Position numbers and translations under genes: made by a program. From Adiantum capillus-veneris (lineage: Eukaryota > Streptophyta > Polypodiopsida > Polypodiales > Pteridaceae): a stretch of DNA of 64,000 nucleotides. The notes beneath the pieces are model-generated. The model ran no database searches, was not told the origin of the DNA, and worked only from the letters and a program-made list of their open reading frames with translations. The DNA lies in assembly GCA_014529385.2 (NCBI GenBank), contig CM043971.1, forward strand, positions 96,521,382 to 96,585,381, written 5' to 3'. Positions 55,966-64,000 of this stretch are shown piece after piece (positions within the stretch are counted from its first letter, which is position 1; each line of letters begins with the position of its first letter).

Positions 55966-57944
55966 GATGGATGGATGGATGGATGGATGATCGCTTAAGC
56001 TTTTTGCACAGTACAAACGAGCTCGGTCCCGACCTTGCAGACTATCCCTATGACGTGGTACCCAACAAGGCTGAGCATCTCTTCTTTGCCCAGCTCTGTA
56101 CTCATGATCGTAAGCAGCGAGAGGCACGCATGGCAATTTCTAGAGAGGAGAGAGCTACGACTCCTTACACTTCTCCGGCCACTTATTGCATGCTGAGGGA
56201 GATACAGGCTTTGGTGGTCCTAGTACCGCGAGCGCACAGCTTTGCAAGCTTTTTGTGTAAAGTGCCGGGGGCCGGCTCTTGGTGTGCACATAGAAGATGA
56301 AGCTTCTGTGACTAAGAGGTGTGGCCACATGCCAGGGAAAGTGCTTGTTGCCATATCAGAGCATATCAATCGCCTTGTAGCAACACGTTTACAGCGAGTA
56401 CTGATGCGGAGGCCGCTACCTTTTGCAGAGCAACATTGATCACTCGATTAACTTGGCATCTATTAGTTAGCAGCTTAGAGAGCTAGCTATATATATATTT
56501 GACCACGCGGAAGCTTGCAAGATTCCCAGCTGCAATCTTGAAGCAGACCCTTGTCCGCAGGGACCTTGATTTGGTGTGCCTCAACTCAAAATCCACCTTA
56601 AGCTGGCTACCCACATTAGGCGCTCTTTGGTAACTGTTGCAAACCTGTGCCAGACTTAGCTGTTTTAGCTGCACATGGGACTGAATGAATTCTCAGCTTA
56701 CAAGGCCCGCTCCACATTAGCATCCCCGGCCTACTGCATCAGTGCACTATTAAAAATTCACTTGCTGACACCGCTTCTATGCTGCCCCATCTCATCACAT
56801 CAAAGTAGCTCTTTTGCACCGCAGCACTTAAGCTGTACAAAACACTGTCACGGTCTTGCTCTCCTTCGTAAGATAAAACAACCAGCTAGGAAAGGGTGGC
56901 ATAGTCCGCAGCCCACCGTCCCCTTCCGTCAGTACCCAGTGAGCCCCAAAAATATGCTCTCAAAAGAACAACATTAAACTAGCTCCTACATCAGATACAA
57001 CAGAGGACTCTCCCATCCGATATGCTCGTAGAACCCTGCAAGCCTCTTGGCCATAGCACCCTGGCTTTTAGTGCGCTTCCCTCTAGCTTGAACAACTATA
57101 ATTGGAAACGGCTATCAGATCAGTGCCAGATGTTGCAGCTCCAAGTCCGCTCACTGCGCCTCTACAAACATCTGTAGCAGCATATGCGGCGTGCAATCTG
57201 TGATAGCCTTGTTCAGCCTGTGTTCAGCATGCCCACAACCTACTGCTATCACTCGACCTCCTGTTTACCATACTCCAGGCTCCGGCCATAGCCGCCTTCC
57301 TCTCTCCGCTTGTAGTACAACACCAAGCAGGTGTCATATTGCTGTTGATCTTTAATGCAAACTTATAAAACACCTCAGCCTCAAGACAACCCACTTTGCA
57401 GCCGCTTCATCAACCAAGCTGGCCCAAGGATTTCATCATCCTCAAAGAAGTCACGTGTGTCACAACAAGTTTTAGACTTTTCTCAACATGAGAAAAAGGG
57501 CCTGTTTTTCACTTCTTTTTCTACTTCAAAGTGTGTGAAGCACGAGAAGTGTAAAAATGGTTTTGATAGAAAAAAAGAGATTTTTCATTTAAAATATTTA
57601 TCATCTCAATGTAGTAATTTAATCAAAATATTTGCACATATCATCATGCAAGAAGTTCATATTTTTGCATACATGAATAATTTGCGTCAGTATAGGTCTA
57701 AATTTTCTCATATTAAAACCAGTAAATTTTAACAATGTTACTTATATTTTAATTTTAAAGGTGGCATTCTTGATTTCTTTTGCAACAAATTATTTCCACT
57801 TTAACACTATGATTTTTTTTGCACAATGTAGTTGCTTCTAAACCATTCAAATTTTGGCAATATACGATATCTTCACATCTTCTTGAGTAAAAAAATACAT
57901 CCATGCCACTGTAAACTTTTCGTATGCTGAAAAATTTTCAATGC
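54813..57944. other. 3.1 kb without a recognisable gene
   Basis: Contains a GT/GA/GGAT compound microsatellite at 55,903-55,988. Open frames at 55,905-56,300, 56,242-56,439 and 56,675-56,977 (+) show no family motif; the first is partly repeat-encoded, then reads [20 protein letters not shown]. The base composition is more balanced (near 50% GC around 56,100-57,350) than in the surrounding AT-rich DNA, which could mean an old gene or transposon body, but I cannot support either. Confidence 0.4.
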
Positions 57945-57948
57945 TTAA

Positions 57949-59286
57949 CACTAGAATGGTAACACGACACTTTTATGTCCTTGGACACTTTTGTGTCTTG
58001 TTGAGTGACCATTTTGCTTGAATTATTTGAAGAGTATGAAAATGAATTTCGAGGTGCTATATATCCACAAAGTTGTCTTATGAGCTGAAAAAACTTAGCT
58101 TTTTTTTTTGAGTATCGATCTCACCATTAACCTTACTCTTGCACAACATTTTTGAACCTAAACTGTGTGAAAAAACGGGTCCTGTTTTTGGCTTTTTTTA
58201 ATTTTTGGCAACTATACCACTCTAAACTTCATGTTTGTGAGGTTTAGATGGCTAGAGGTTAGGCCTTCATAGTTCTCAACATGTTTTGATGCTTGTAGGG
58301 AGAGCTAAGTGTTAAAATTGAAAGTTATGACCAATTTACAAGAATTGCATAATCTTGTTTTTTGGCCAAAATTAGCACTTTTATGATTTTTTTGGTGGCT
58401 TTCTTGATATGCAAATTCAATTTTGATTGTGTAAGTGTAATGTATAACATAAAGCTATCTTCCTTGAGTTTTGGGGGACCTAATATGCTATATAGCATAG
58501 TATATGATGATGGTTGAGTTTTTTGATTGCTGAAGAATAGGATACATTTTAGAGTAGCAAGTATAAATTTCTCAATGTTGCTAGTTTCTTAGGCCAATTG
58601 TGTGTATTTTGTAGGTAGTAACCATATCTAATCATAGACTACAAACTTGGCTAGATATTGAGTAGTTTCTATGGGTTTTTAGAGGTCATAATGCTAAACC
58701 CATTTTTTTCATGTTTGCTGTATTTAGCACTTTATCATTGCCCCAAGGTTCCAATTGTAAGAGATCCATTATCCTTTTGACATGCTCCATGGATCCTTTT
58801 GAATCCAGAGGCCCAAAGGGAATAAGAAAACATGTATATAGTATCTGTATTGAGCGTGACTATATAAATTTTGATGATAGGTCCGCAGAATGGCAAAAAC
58901 GCAACTTTTTTGTACCTATTTTTTTGCCCAAAAAAAAAATTAGTGAGGTAAAAGCAAACATTGTTTTGGTCACCAACCCATTGAAGTTAACAGGGCATTT
59001 TATCCCATGTCCTACAAAAATGCCCACTCTTATTTATATGCAATCAACCGTAAGAAATTGCTTGTTTTGGGCAAAATGCACTATGTGGGTCCATCAACTT
59101 TGGAGGCTTGTAGTGACCAAGGGATGAGAAAAATTACTGTTTCTCATTTTTTTCCATATGTGGTAGTTCTTGAACTATAAGCTCATGAAAGGATTTTTCA
59201 AAATGAGTGGATCTACTATGGTTTGGAATTTTTTCCCAAAACCCTGAAAGGACACTTTTATGTCCTATTAGGTTACCATTCTAGTG
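57949..59286 (+). mobile_element. TTAA-flanked non-autonomous element, copy 2 (diverged)
   Basis: 1,338 bp bounded by TTAA at 57,945-57,948 and 59,287-59,290. Ends are CACTAGAATGGTAAC and GTTACCATTCTAGTG, perfect 15 bp inverted repeats. Compared with the other two copies the terminal bases GTTGG are replaced by AATGG at both ends together. Two tandem subterminal blocks (GACACTTTTATGTCC, GGACACTTTTGTGTC) follow the left end and one GGACACTTTTATGTCC precedes the right end. A 138-codon frame (58,711-59,127) aligns with the shorter frames of the other copies but shows no transposase motif. Confidence 0.8.
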
Positions 59287-59299
59287 TTAAGACATTGAA

Positions 59300-60130
59300 A
59301 ATTTTGTATGGTAAGAGAAATTCTCACATCCTATCATAAGAAGCACTTTGCCTCTAGTGATAATAATTCTTACTTTGTAAAGATTTCACTTTTCCTAGCA
59401 AAATATTTTAGCTTTTGAACCATACAAAATATTACATTCAAATGATATAAATTTTTGTGTCATGACAATATTTTTCACTCTTAAAAGTGAGAAAAGCTTG
59501 AGCTTCACTGTACATTATCGATATGATGTTATATTTTCACCTTTTGTAGCAAGTTTTCACTCTTAAATCATTAATAAAAAATATACTATGACAAAGATTC
59601 TTATCATTCAAAGTGCAAAAATCTTGGACTTCAATGTAGTGTTATTTTGGTAGGTTCGAACACAATTTACCTATTTAACCATCAAATATTTTGCATGATG
59701 ACAAAAAAATTTATCTCTTAAAGTGAGAAAAGATTAAATTTCAATGTAGATTATTTCTATAGTAAAGAAATAATTTCTATAGTAAATTTCAATGTAGATT
59801 ATTTCTATAGTAAAGATTATCACTTTTGCAGACAAGATTGCTCTTATAAGATGATGAGAATTTTTGTATCATGTGAGAAATTCTCACCTTTTAAAGTGAT
59901 AAAAGCTTGAACTTGAATATAGGTTATTCTCATATAGTAAAAATTTCACTTTTTTTTAGCAATGCTAGCTACCTCTTGGACCATAAATTATACTACCTCT
60001 TAAGCATCAGTTAATTTGCTTACGTAGAATTTTTTGAAACACCTTAATGTACCACATGCAATCCTTCAAAATGAGTCTTTGCTCTCGTCTTATTCACGTA
60101 AATTATGCCTCGAAAAAAGAGTGCATTTGT
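59300..60130. other. AT-rich region with diverged internal repeats
   Basis: Several loosely similar stretches carry CACTCTTAAAAGTGAGAAAA, GCTTGAACTTCAATGTAG and ATAGTAAAGATT-TCACTTTT in series, about 120-180 bp apart, including a short local duplication at 59,752-59,815. No gene. Confidence 0.6.
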
Positions 60131-60133
60131 TTA

Positions 60134-60135
<2 letters not shown>

Positions 60136-60180
<45 letters not shown>
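60136..60180. repeat. (GA)n microsatellite
   Basis: GA array of about 44 bp located 18 bp before the left TTAA of element copy 3. Confidence 0.95.
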
Positions 60181-60182
<2 letters not shown>

Positions 60183-60201
60183 ACATTTAAGACATACTTA
60201 A

Positions 60202-61506
60202 CACTAGGTTGGTAATGGGACACTTTTATGTCCCGGGACACTTTTATGTTCTGTTAAGTGACCATTTTCCTTGAATTATGTCAAGAGTTTCAAAATGGAT
60301 TTTGAGGTGCTATCTGTCTAGAAAGTTGTCTCATGAACTGAAAAAAAACTCGACATTTTTCTGGAATATCAATTCCATCTTTAACCTTGTCCGTGCACAA
60401 CATTTCACAACCTAAACTGTGTGAAAACACGGATCCTGTTTTTGGCTTTTTTCAACTTTTTGCAACTATACCACTCTAGAATTCATGTTTGTGAGGTCTA
60501 TAATGCTAGAGAACTATCTTTAGTAGTCCACAACATGTCCTGATGCTTCTAGGGAGAAATATATGTTAAAGTTGTAAGTTATGACCAAATTACAAAAATG
60601 ATCAAATCCTGTTTTTTAGCGAATTTTAGCACTTCTATGATTTTTTTGGTGGCTTTCATGATATCCAAATGCAGTTTTGATTTTCTATGTCACATATTGT
60701 AACATAAAGCTAATACTCCTTGAGTTTTGGGGCACCTAATACCCTATTTTTCATAGTAGACAACGATGGTTGATTTTTTCAATTATAGAAGAAAACGAAA
60801 CATTCTATTATATCAAGTATAGCTTTTTCAATATTGTTAGTTTCTTGTGACAACTACATGCACTTTGTAGGTAGTAACCATATCTAGTCATAAGGATCAA
60901 ATTTGGCTAGATATTGAATAGTTTCTATGGGATTCTACAACTCATAATGTTGAACCCAGTTTTTTCATGTTTGCTGTATTTAGCACTTCATCTTTGTCTC
61001 CAAGATTCCCCTTGGTAAGATATGTATTATTCTTTTGACATGCTCCATGGCTCCTTATGAACCTAAAGGACAATATCGAACTAAGAAAACATGCATATAT
61101 TATTTGTATTGAACGTGGCTATAGAAACTTTGATGATAGGTTTGCAGAATGGTAAAACAAAAAATAGTGAGTCAGAAGCAATCATATGTTCTAATCACCA
61201 ACCCATTGAATTTAGCTAGGGAATTTATCTCAAGTCCTACAAAAATCCCTAATCTTATTTTTATGCAACAAAACATAAGAAATGACTGTTTTGATGAAAA
61301 TGTACTGGTCCATCAACTTTGGAGGCTTGGTGTCACCAAAAGATGAGAAATTTTACAAGTTTCTTATTTTTTCCATGTGTAGTAGTCCTTGAACTATAAC
61401 CTCATGAAAGGATTATACAAAATGAGTGGATCTACTATGGTTTTGGAGGTTTTTTTCAAAACCTTGAAAGGACACTTTTATGTCCTGTTAGGTTACCAAC
61501 CTAGTG
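60202..61506 (+). mobile_element. TTAA-flanked non-autonomous element, copy 3
   Basis: 1,305 bp bounded by TTAA at 60,198-60,201 and 61,507-61,510, with ends CACTAGGTTGGTAA and TTACCAACCTAGTG. The left end has two tandem subterminal blocks (GGGACACTTTTATGTCCC, GGGACACTTTTATGTTC); the right has one. It is about 95% identical by eye to the copy in gene Y, which has lost one of the left blocks, and more distant from copy 2. The short frame at 61,149-61,346 carries the QKQSYVLITNPL and VHQLWRLG segments shared by all three. Confidence 0.85.
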
Positions 61507-61758
61507 TTAAAGACCTAGCACTCTAAACAAGGGATAGTGATACGATTTTTGGCATCTCATAAAGAACTGTTGACCTCAAAAAAGATATTTTACTATACAT
61601 CAACAACCTAAATATTAAGGATATTTGCCAAAACAACCCAATCCAATAGTTGAAAGCTCCATCTTACAAAAAGTGATAGGTGTGAAGCTCTACTTTACAA
61701 AAAGTAATAGTTTTAGAGCTATATGTTTGCATGCTCGATACATATCTCAATAGTATTT

Positions 61759-61920
61759 CACTACAAGAGGTACTTAATGTTAGCGACGCTCGCAGTGCGA
61801 TGCTCAAATGCGAAAAACCACGGCGTCGCTATGAGTGTCGCTAAGTTACTTGTAACTTAGCGAAGTTACTTGTAACTTAGCGACGCTCATAGAGACACCT
61901 ATAGCAATGCCGTCACGGGT
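61759..61920 (+). mobile_element. CACTA-type terminus with subterminal inverted repeat
   Basis: Begins CACTACAAGAGG, the usual start of plant CACTA elements, followed by TTAGCGACGCTC. Subterminal units of TAGCGACG and its complement recur; CTATGAGTGTCGCTAAGTTA (61,829) pairs with TAACTTAGCGACGCTCATAG (61,873), with a 20 bp tandem duplication AAGTTACTTGTAACTTAGCG at the centre. No matching TAGTG end is seen within the next 2.2 kb, so this is a lone or truncated end. It need not belong to the CACTA relic at 50.7-54.1 kb. Confidence 0.6.
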
Positions 61921-62005
61921 AAAAAAAAATAACCGAGAGCGTCCAAAAACTCAGATCTCACGTCTGAGTTTTCGACGAGCGCTCATGCAAGCAAGGTAAC
62001 GCGCG

Positions 62006-62033
62006 CTCTCCCTCTCTCTCTCTCTTTCTTCTC

Positions 62034-62071
<38 letters not shown>

Positions 62072-62136
62072 AGAAGAGGAAGGAGATCCAGGTATGCTCC
62101 TTACCTCTCCTCACTCTCATGTTCCCTTCCCCTCTT

Positions 62137-62187
<51 letters not shown>

Positions 62188-62196
62188 TTGTGTTTC

Positions 62197-62239
<43 letters not shown>

Positions 62240-62307
62240 ACATGCATAAACAAAAAACGCACACACACATGCATAAACAAAGAATGCACACACACATTGA
62301 GAGAGGA

Positions 62308-62354
<47 letters not shown>

Positions 62355-62416
62355 ATGTATAAACCAAAAACGCACACACATGCATAAACAAAGAATGCAC
62401 ACACACATTAAGAGAG

Positions 62417-62466
<50 letters not shown>

Positions 62467-62475
62467 AGAAGAAGA
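62006..62475. repeat. CT/CA/GA compound microsatellite
   Basis: Blocks of (CT)n, (CA)n and (GA)n, with the unit ACGCACACACATGCATAAAC followed by AAAGAATGCACACACACATT repeated twice around a GA block (62,240-62,415). Long frames on both strands are artefacts. Confidence 0.95.
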
Positions 62476-62485
62476 AGAGTCTTAA

Positions 62486-62625
62486 CATCGTAGGAAACTA
62501 TCCCAAGAGACCTTAAAGATCTAGTCGACGAGGAGTTGAACTCAAGACTTGTTATTCATGAGGGAAATGGCATAACCAATCTATCACACTTGGGTGATAG
62601 AAAAGTTATACCATTTTTCTCCTTT
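62486..62625 (-). mobile_element. tRNA-derived SINE-like unit 1
   Basis: Read on the minus strand: an A-box-like GATAGATTGGTTATG, then about 32 bases later a B-box-like GAGTTCAACTC, followed by a ~50 bp body ending TTTCCTACG. Spacing is that of an internal RNA polymerase III promoter. The anticodon-loop region is not conserved between units. Confidence 0.5.
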
Positions 62626-62677
62626 TATTGGCGTGCACACACACACACACACCCGAGAAGAAGAGAGTTTAATTTAA

Positions 62678-62818
62678 TGTCGTAGGAAACTAATTCCAAC
62701 CTAAAGATCTAACCGACGAGGAGTTGAACTCAAGACCTGTTATTCAAGAGGGAAATGGCATAACCAATCTACCACACTTGGGTGATAGAAAGGTTATACC
62801 ATTTTTCTCTTTTTATTG
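62678..62818 (-). mobile_element. tRNA-derived SINE-like unit 2
   Basis: About 90% identical by eye to unit 1. The A-box reads TGGTAGATTGG and the B-box GAGTTCAACTC. CA repeats and GAGAAGAAGAGAGTTT precede each unit on the plus strand. Confidence 0.55.
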
Positions 62819-62863
62819 GCACACACACACCCACACACACACGAGAAGAAGAGAGTTTTAACG

Positions 62864-63207
62864 GCGTAGGAAACTATCCCAAAAGACGTTAAAGATTACG
62901 TTAGATGTAAACTTACGTTAAATTAAATTTAGGTTTATTTAAGTTAAATTAGATTAGATTTAGGTTTATTTTTAGTTAGATTTACGTTTGATTAGATTTA
63001 GGTTTATTTACGTTAGATTTAGATTATGTTATATTATATTAGATTTAGGTTTATTTATGTTTATCTACGTTAGATTTAGATTTACGTTATATTAAATTAG
63101 ATTTAGGTTTATTCACATTATTTATCTGTTATTGAAGAGGGAAATGACATAACCAATTTACCACACTTGGGTGATAGAAAGGTTATACCATTTTCCTCTT
63201 TTTATCG
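62864..63207 (-). mobile_element. SINE-like unit 3, split by a minisatellite
   Basis: The body end (CGTAGGAAACTATCCCAA, 62,864) and the A-box part (63,127-63,207, TGGTAAATTGGTTATG on the minus strand) of a third unit are separated by about 230 bp of TTAGATTTAGGTTTATTTACG-like tandem repeats (62,894-63,120). The B-box part is lost. Confidence 0.5.
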
Positions 63208-63290
63208 TTTAAGATAAGGTTAGATTTAGATTTACGTTAGATTAGATTTAGGTTTATTTAAGTTAAATTAAGTTAGATTTAGATTTATTT
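62894..63290. repeat. TTAGATTTAGGTTTATTTA minisatellite
   Basis: Irregular tandem units of roughly 20-32 bp built from TTAGATTTAGGTTTATTTACG, with a second block after the SINE remnant (63,208-63,290). Similar in wording to plant telomere variants but not TTTAGGG. Confidence 0.8.
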
Positions 63291-63340
63291 TGAGTACACC
63301 GAAGGATTATACTGCCTACGCGTTTGAGACGCTGCATCGG

Positions 63341-63549
63341 GGATAATCCCGTCTTGATGCAAACTCTTGCTACGTCACTTTGCTGCCACCACTTGTCTGG
63401 ATTGGTCGTCCTCTCCTCCCTGATACCAGAGACCATGCTTGGATGAGGAGAGGAGTGGAGGGGTATCAGGGAGGAGAGGACGACCAATCCAGATAGGCGG
63501 TGGCAGCAAAGTGACGCAGCAAGAGTTTGCATCCAGACGAGATTATCCC
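63341..63549. repeat. 209 bp hairpin (87 bp arms, 34 nt loop)
   Basis: Left arm 63,341-63,427 pairs with right arm 63,462-63,549 with only a few mismatches and one-base bulges. Arm ends are GGATAATCCCGTCTTGATGC and GCATCCAGACGAGATTATCC. The loop is GA-rich and contains CATGCTTGGATG. It could be a foldback MITE or a precursor of small RNA. Confidence 0.85.
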
Positions 63550-63900
63550 ATCACCTAGGGAGTGGCGGCTGGGCCAGCTTCGTGGAGGATTTTATCCCAT
63601 CACTTGTGTCATGGATCGACGGGATGGAAAGGTGAGAGTATTAAACTCTTGCATTGAATTATTTGTATATGTGACGCCCATTCACATCTACATAGCTAGT
63701 AGCCCCATTGGTATGTCTTTTATCCTTCAATGGAGCGAATCACCACATGTTCAATTAGTTTAGATTTAAGATAAGATTTTGGATTGAGTTTTTATATTAG
63801 AGTCTACCTTCGAGATTACGGTAAAAAAATTAGAGTTAGACAAACGGTGAAAATATCTACTGTGAAAAGATGTTAAGATGCTGTGAAATGCTACAGCTAG
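63550..63900. other. No recognisable gene
   Basis: Right of the hairpin. TTATCCCATCAC occurs twice (63,544 and 63,592), suggesting a small local duplication at the hairpin edge. No coding family seen. Confidence 0.5.
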
Positions 63901-64000
63901 AGAAGAGGCAAAGGGGTTTTGTCCACTACATGCACTATCATGAAGACATGGGTGTGTAAATTTCTTGTACCCACAAATATAGGCATTGACCAATAAAGAC
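63901..64000 (+). repeat. ~100 bp dispersed repeat, copy 2
   Basis: Matches 50,478-50,575: AGAGGCAAAGGGGTTTTGTC, CACTACATGCA, and ATTGACCAATAAAGAC. It runs off the right window edge. Confidence 0.6.

Noticed and set aside
55905-56440. Protein-coding gene in the GC-balanced region
   Set aside because: Frames are short, partly repeat-encoded, overlap in different phases and show no domain or splice structure I can support.
62530-62590. Functional tRNA gene on the minus strand
   Set aside because: A and B boxes are present but the acceptor and anticodon stems do not pair well and the anticodon loop varies between units; a SINE-like origin fits better.

Overview
The window looks like nuclear DNA of a land plant with a large, repeat-rich genome. 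The evidence is a Ty3/gypsy element with two RNase H domains, tRNA-iMet-primed copia elements, MULE-like and CACTA transposase remains, spliced gene models with GT..AG introns, and very long GA/CT and CA/TG microsatellites. A fern or another non-seed plant would fit, but I cannot name the species from sequence alone. I see no intact housekeeping gene; almost everything is mobile DNA or decayed gene copies.

The backbone is two diverged copies of one segment in direct orientation. Copy A covers about 1-13,290 and copy B about 16,849-49,130. Each carries, in order: a five-exon gene (called X here, + strand) with a ParB/sulfiredoxin-like DGNHR motif; a small LTR retroelement (- strand); a gypsy-type gag relic (+); a two-or-more-exon unknown gene (Y, +); a Ulp1-like protease gene with a lysine-rich KKSP tail (Z, -); a second gag-like fragment (+); and a compound microsatellite. 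Copy B was later opened by a MULE-like transposon in exon 2 of gene X, which itself holds a 10.8 kb gypsy element, and by a 5.2 kb copia element in exon 4. Both copies carry private deletions, often with short microhomology at the breakpoints.

Between A and B (13.3-16.8 kb) lies a microsatellite flank and a degenerate ~210 bp tandem satellite. Right of B come a LINE ORF1-like remnant (49.3-50.2 kb, -), a CACTA/En-Spm relic with TNP2, DUF4218-like and Transposase_24-like parts (50.7-54.1 kb, +), 3.8 kb without a recognisable gene, two 1.3 kb TTAA-flanked elements, a CACTA terminus, tRNA-derived SINE-like units, and a 209 bp hairpin.

The most unusual content is a three-member family of ~1.3 kb elements (9.7, 57.9 and 60.2 kb) with 15-17 bp terminal inverted repeats beginning CACTAG and flanked by TTAA. 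Copy B preserves the exact empty site for one of them. TTAA duplication is the mark of piggyBac-type transposition, which is not a usual component of land-plant genomes. The ParB-like gene X, perfect 48 bp palindromes near 34 kb, and a copia element whose LTRs are identical although its coding region has four one-base deletions in short homopolymers are the next best leads.
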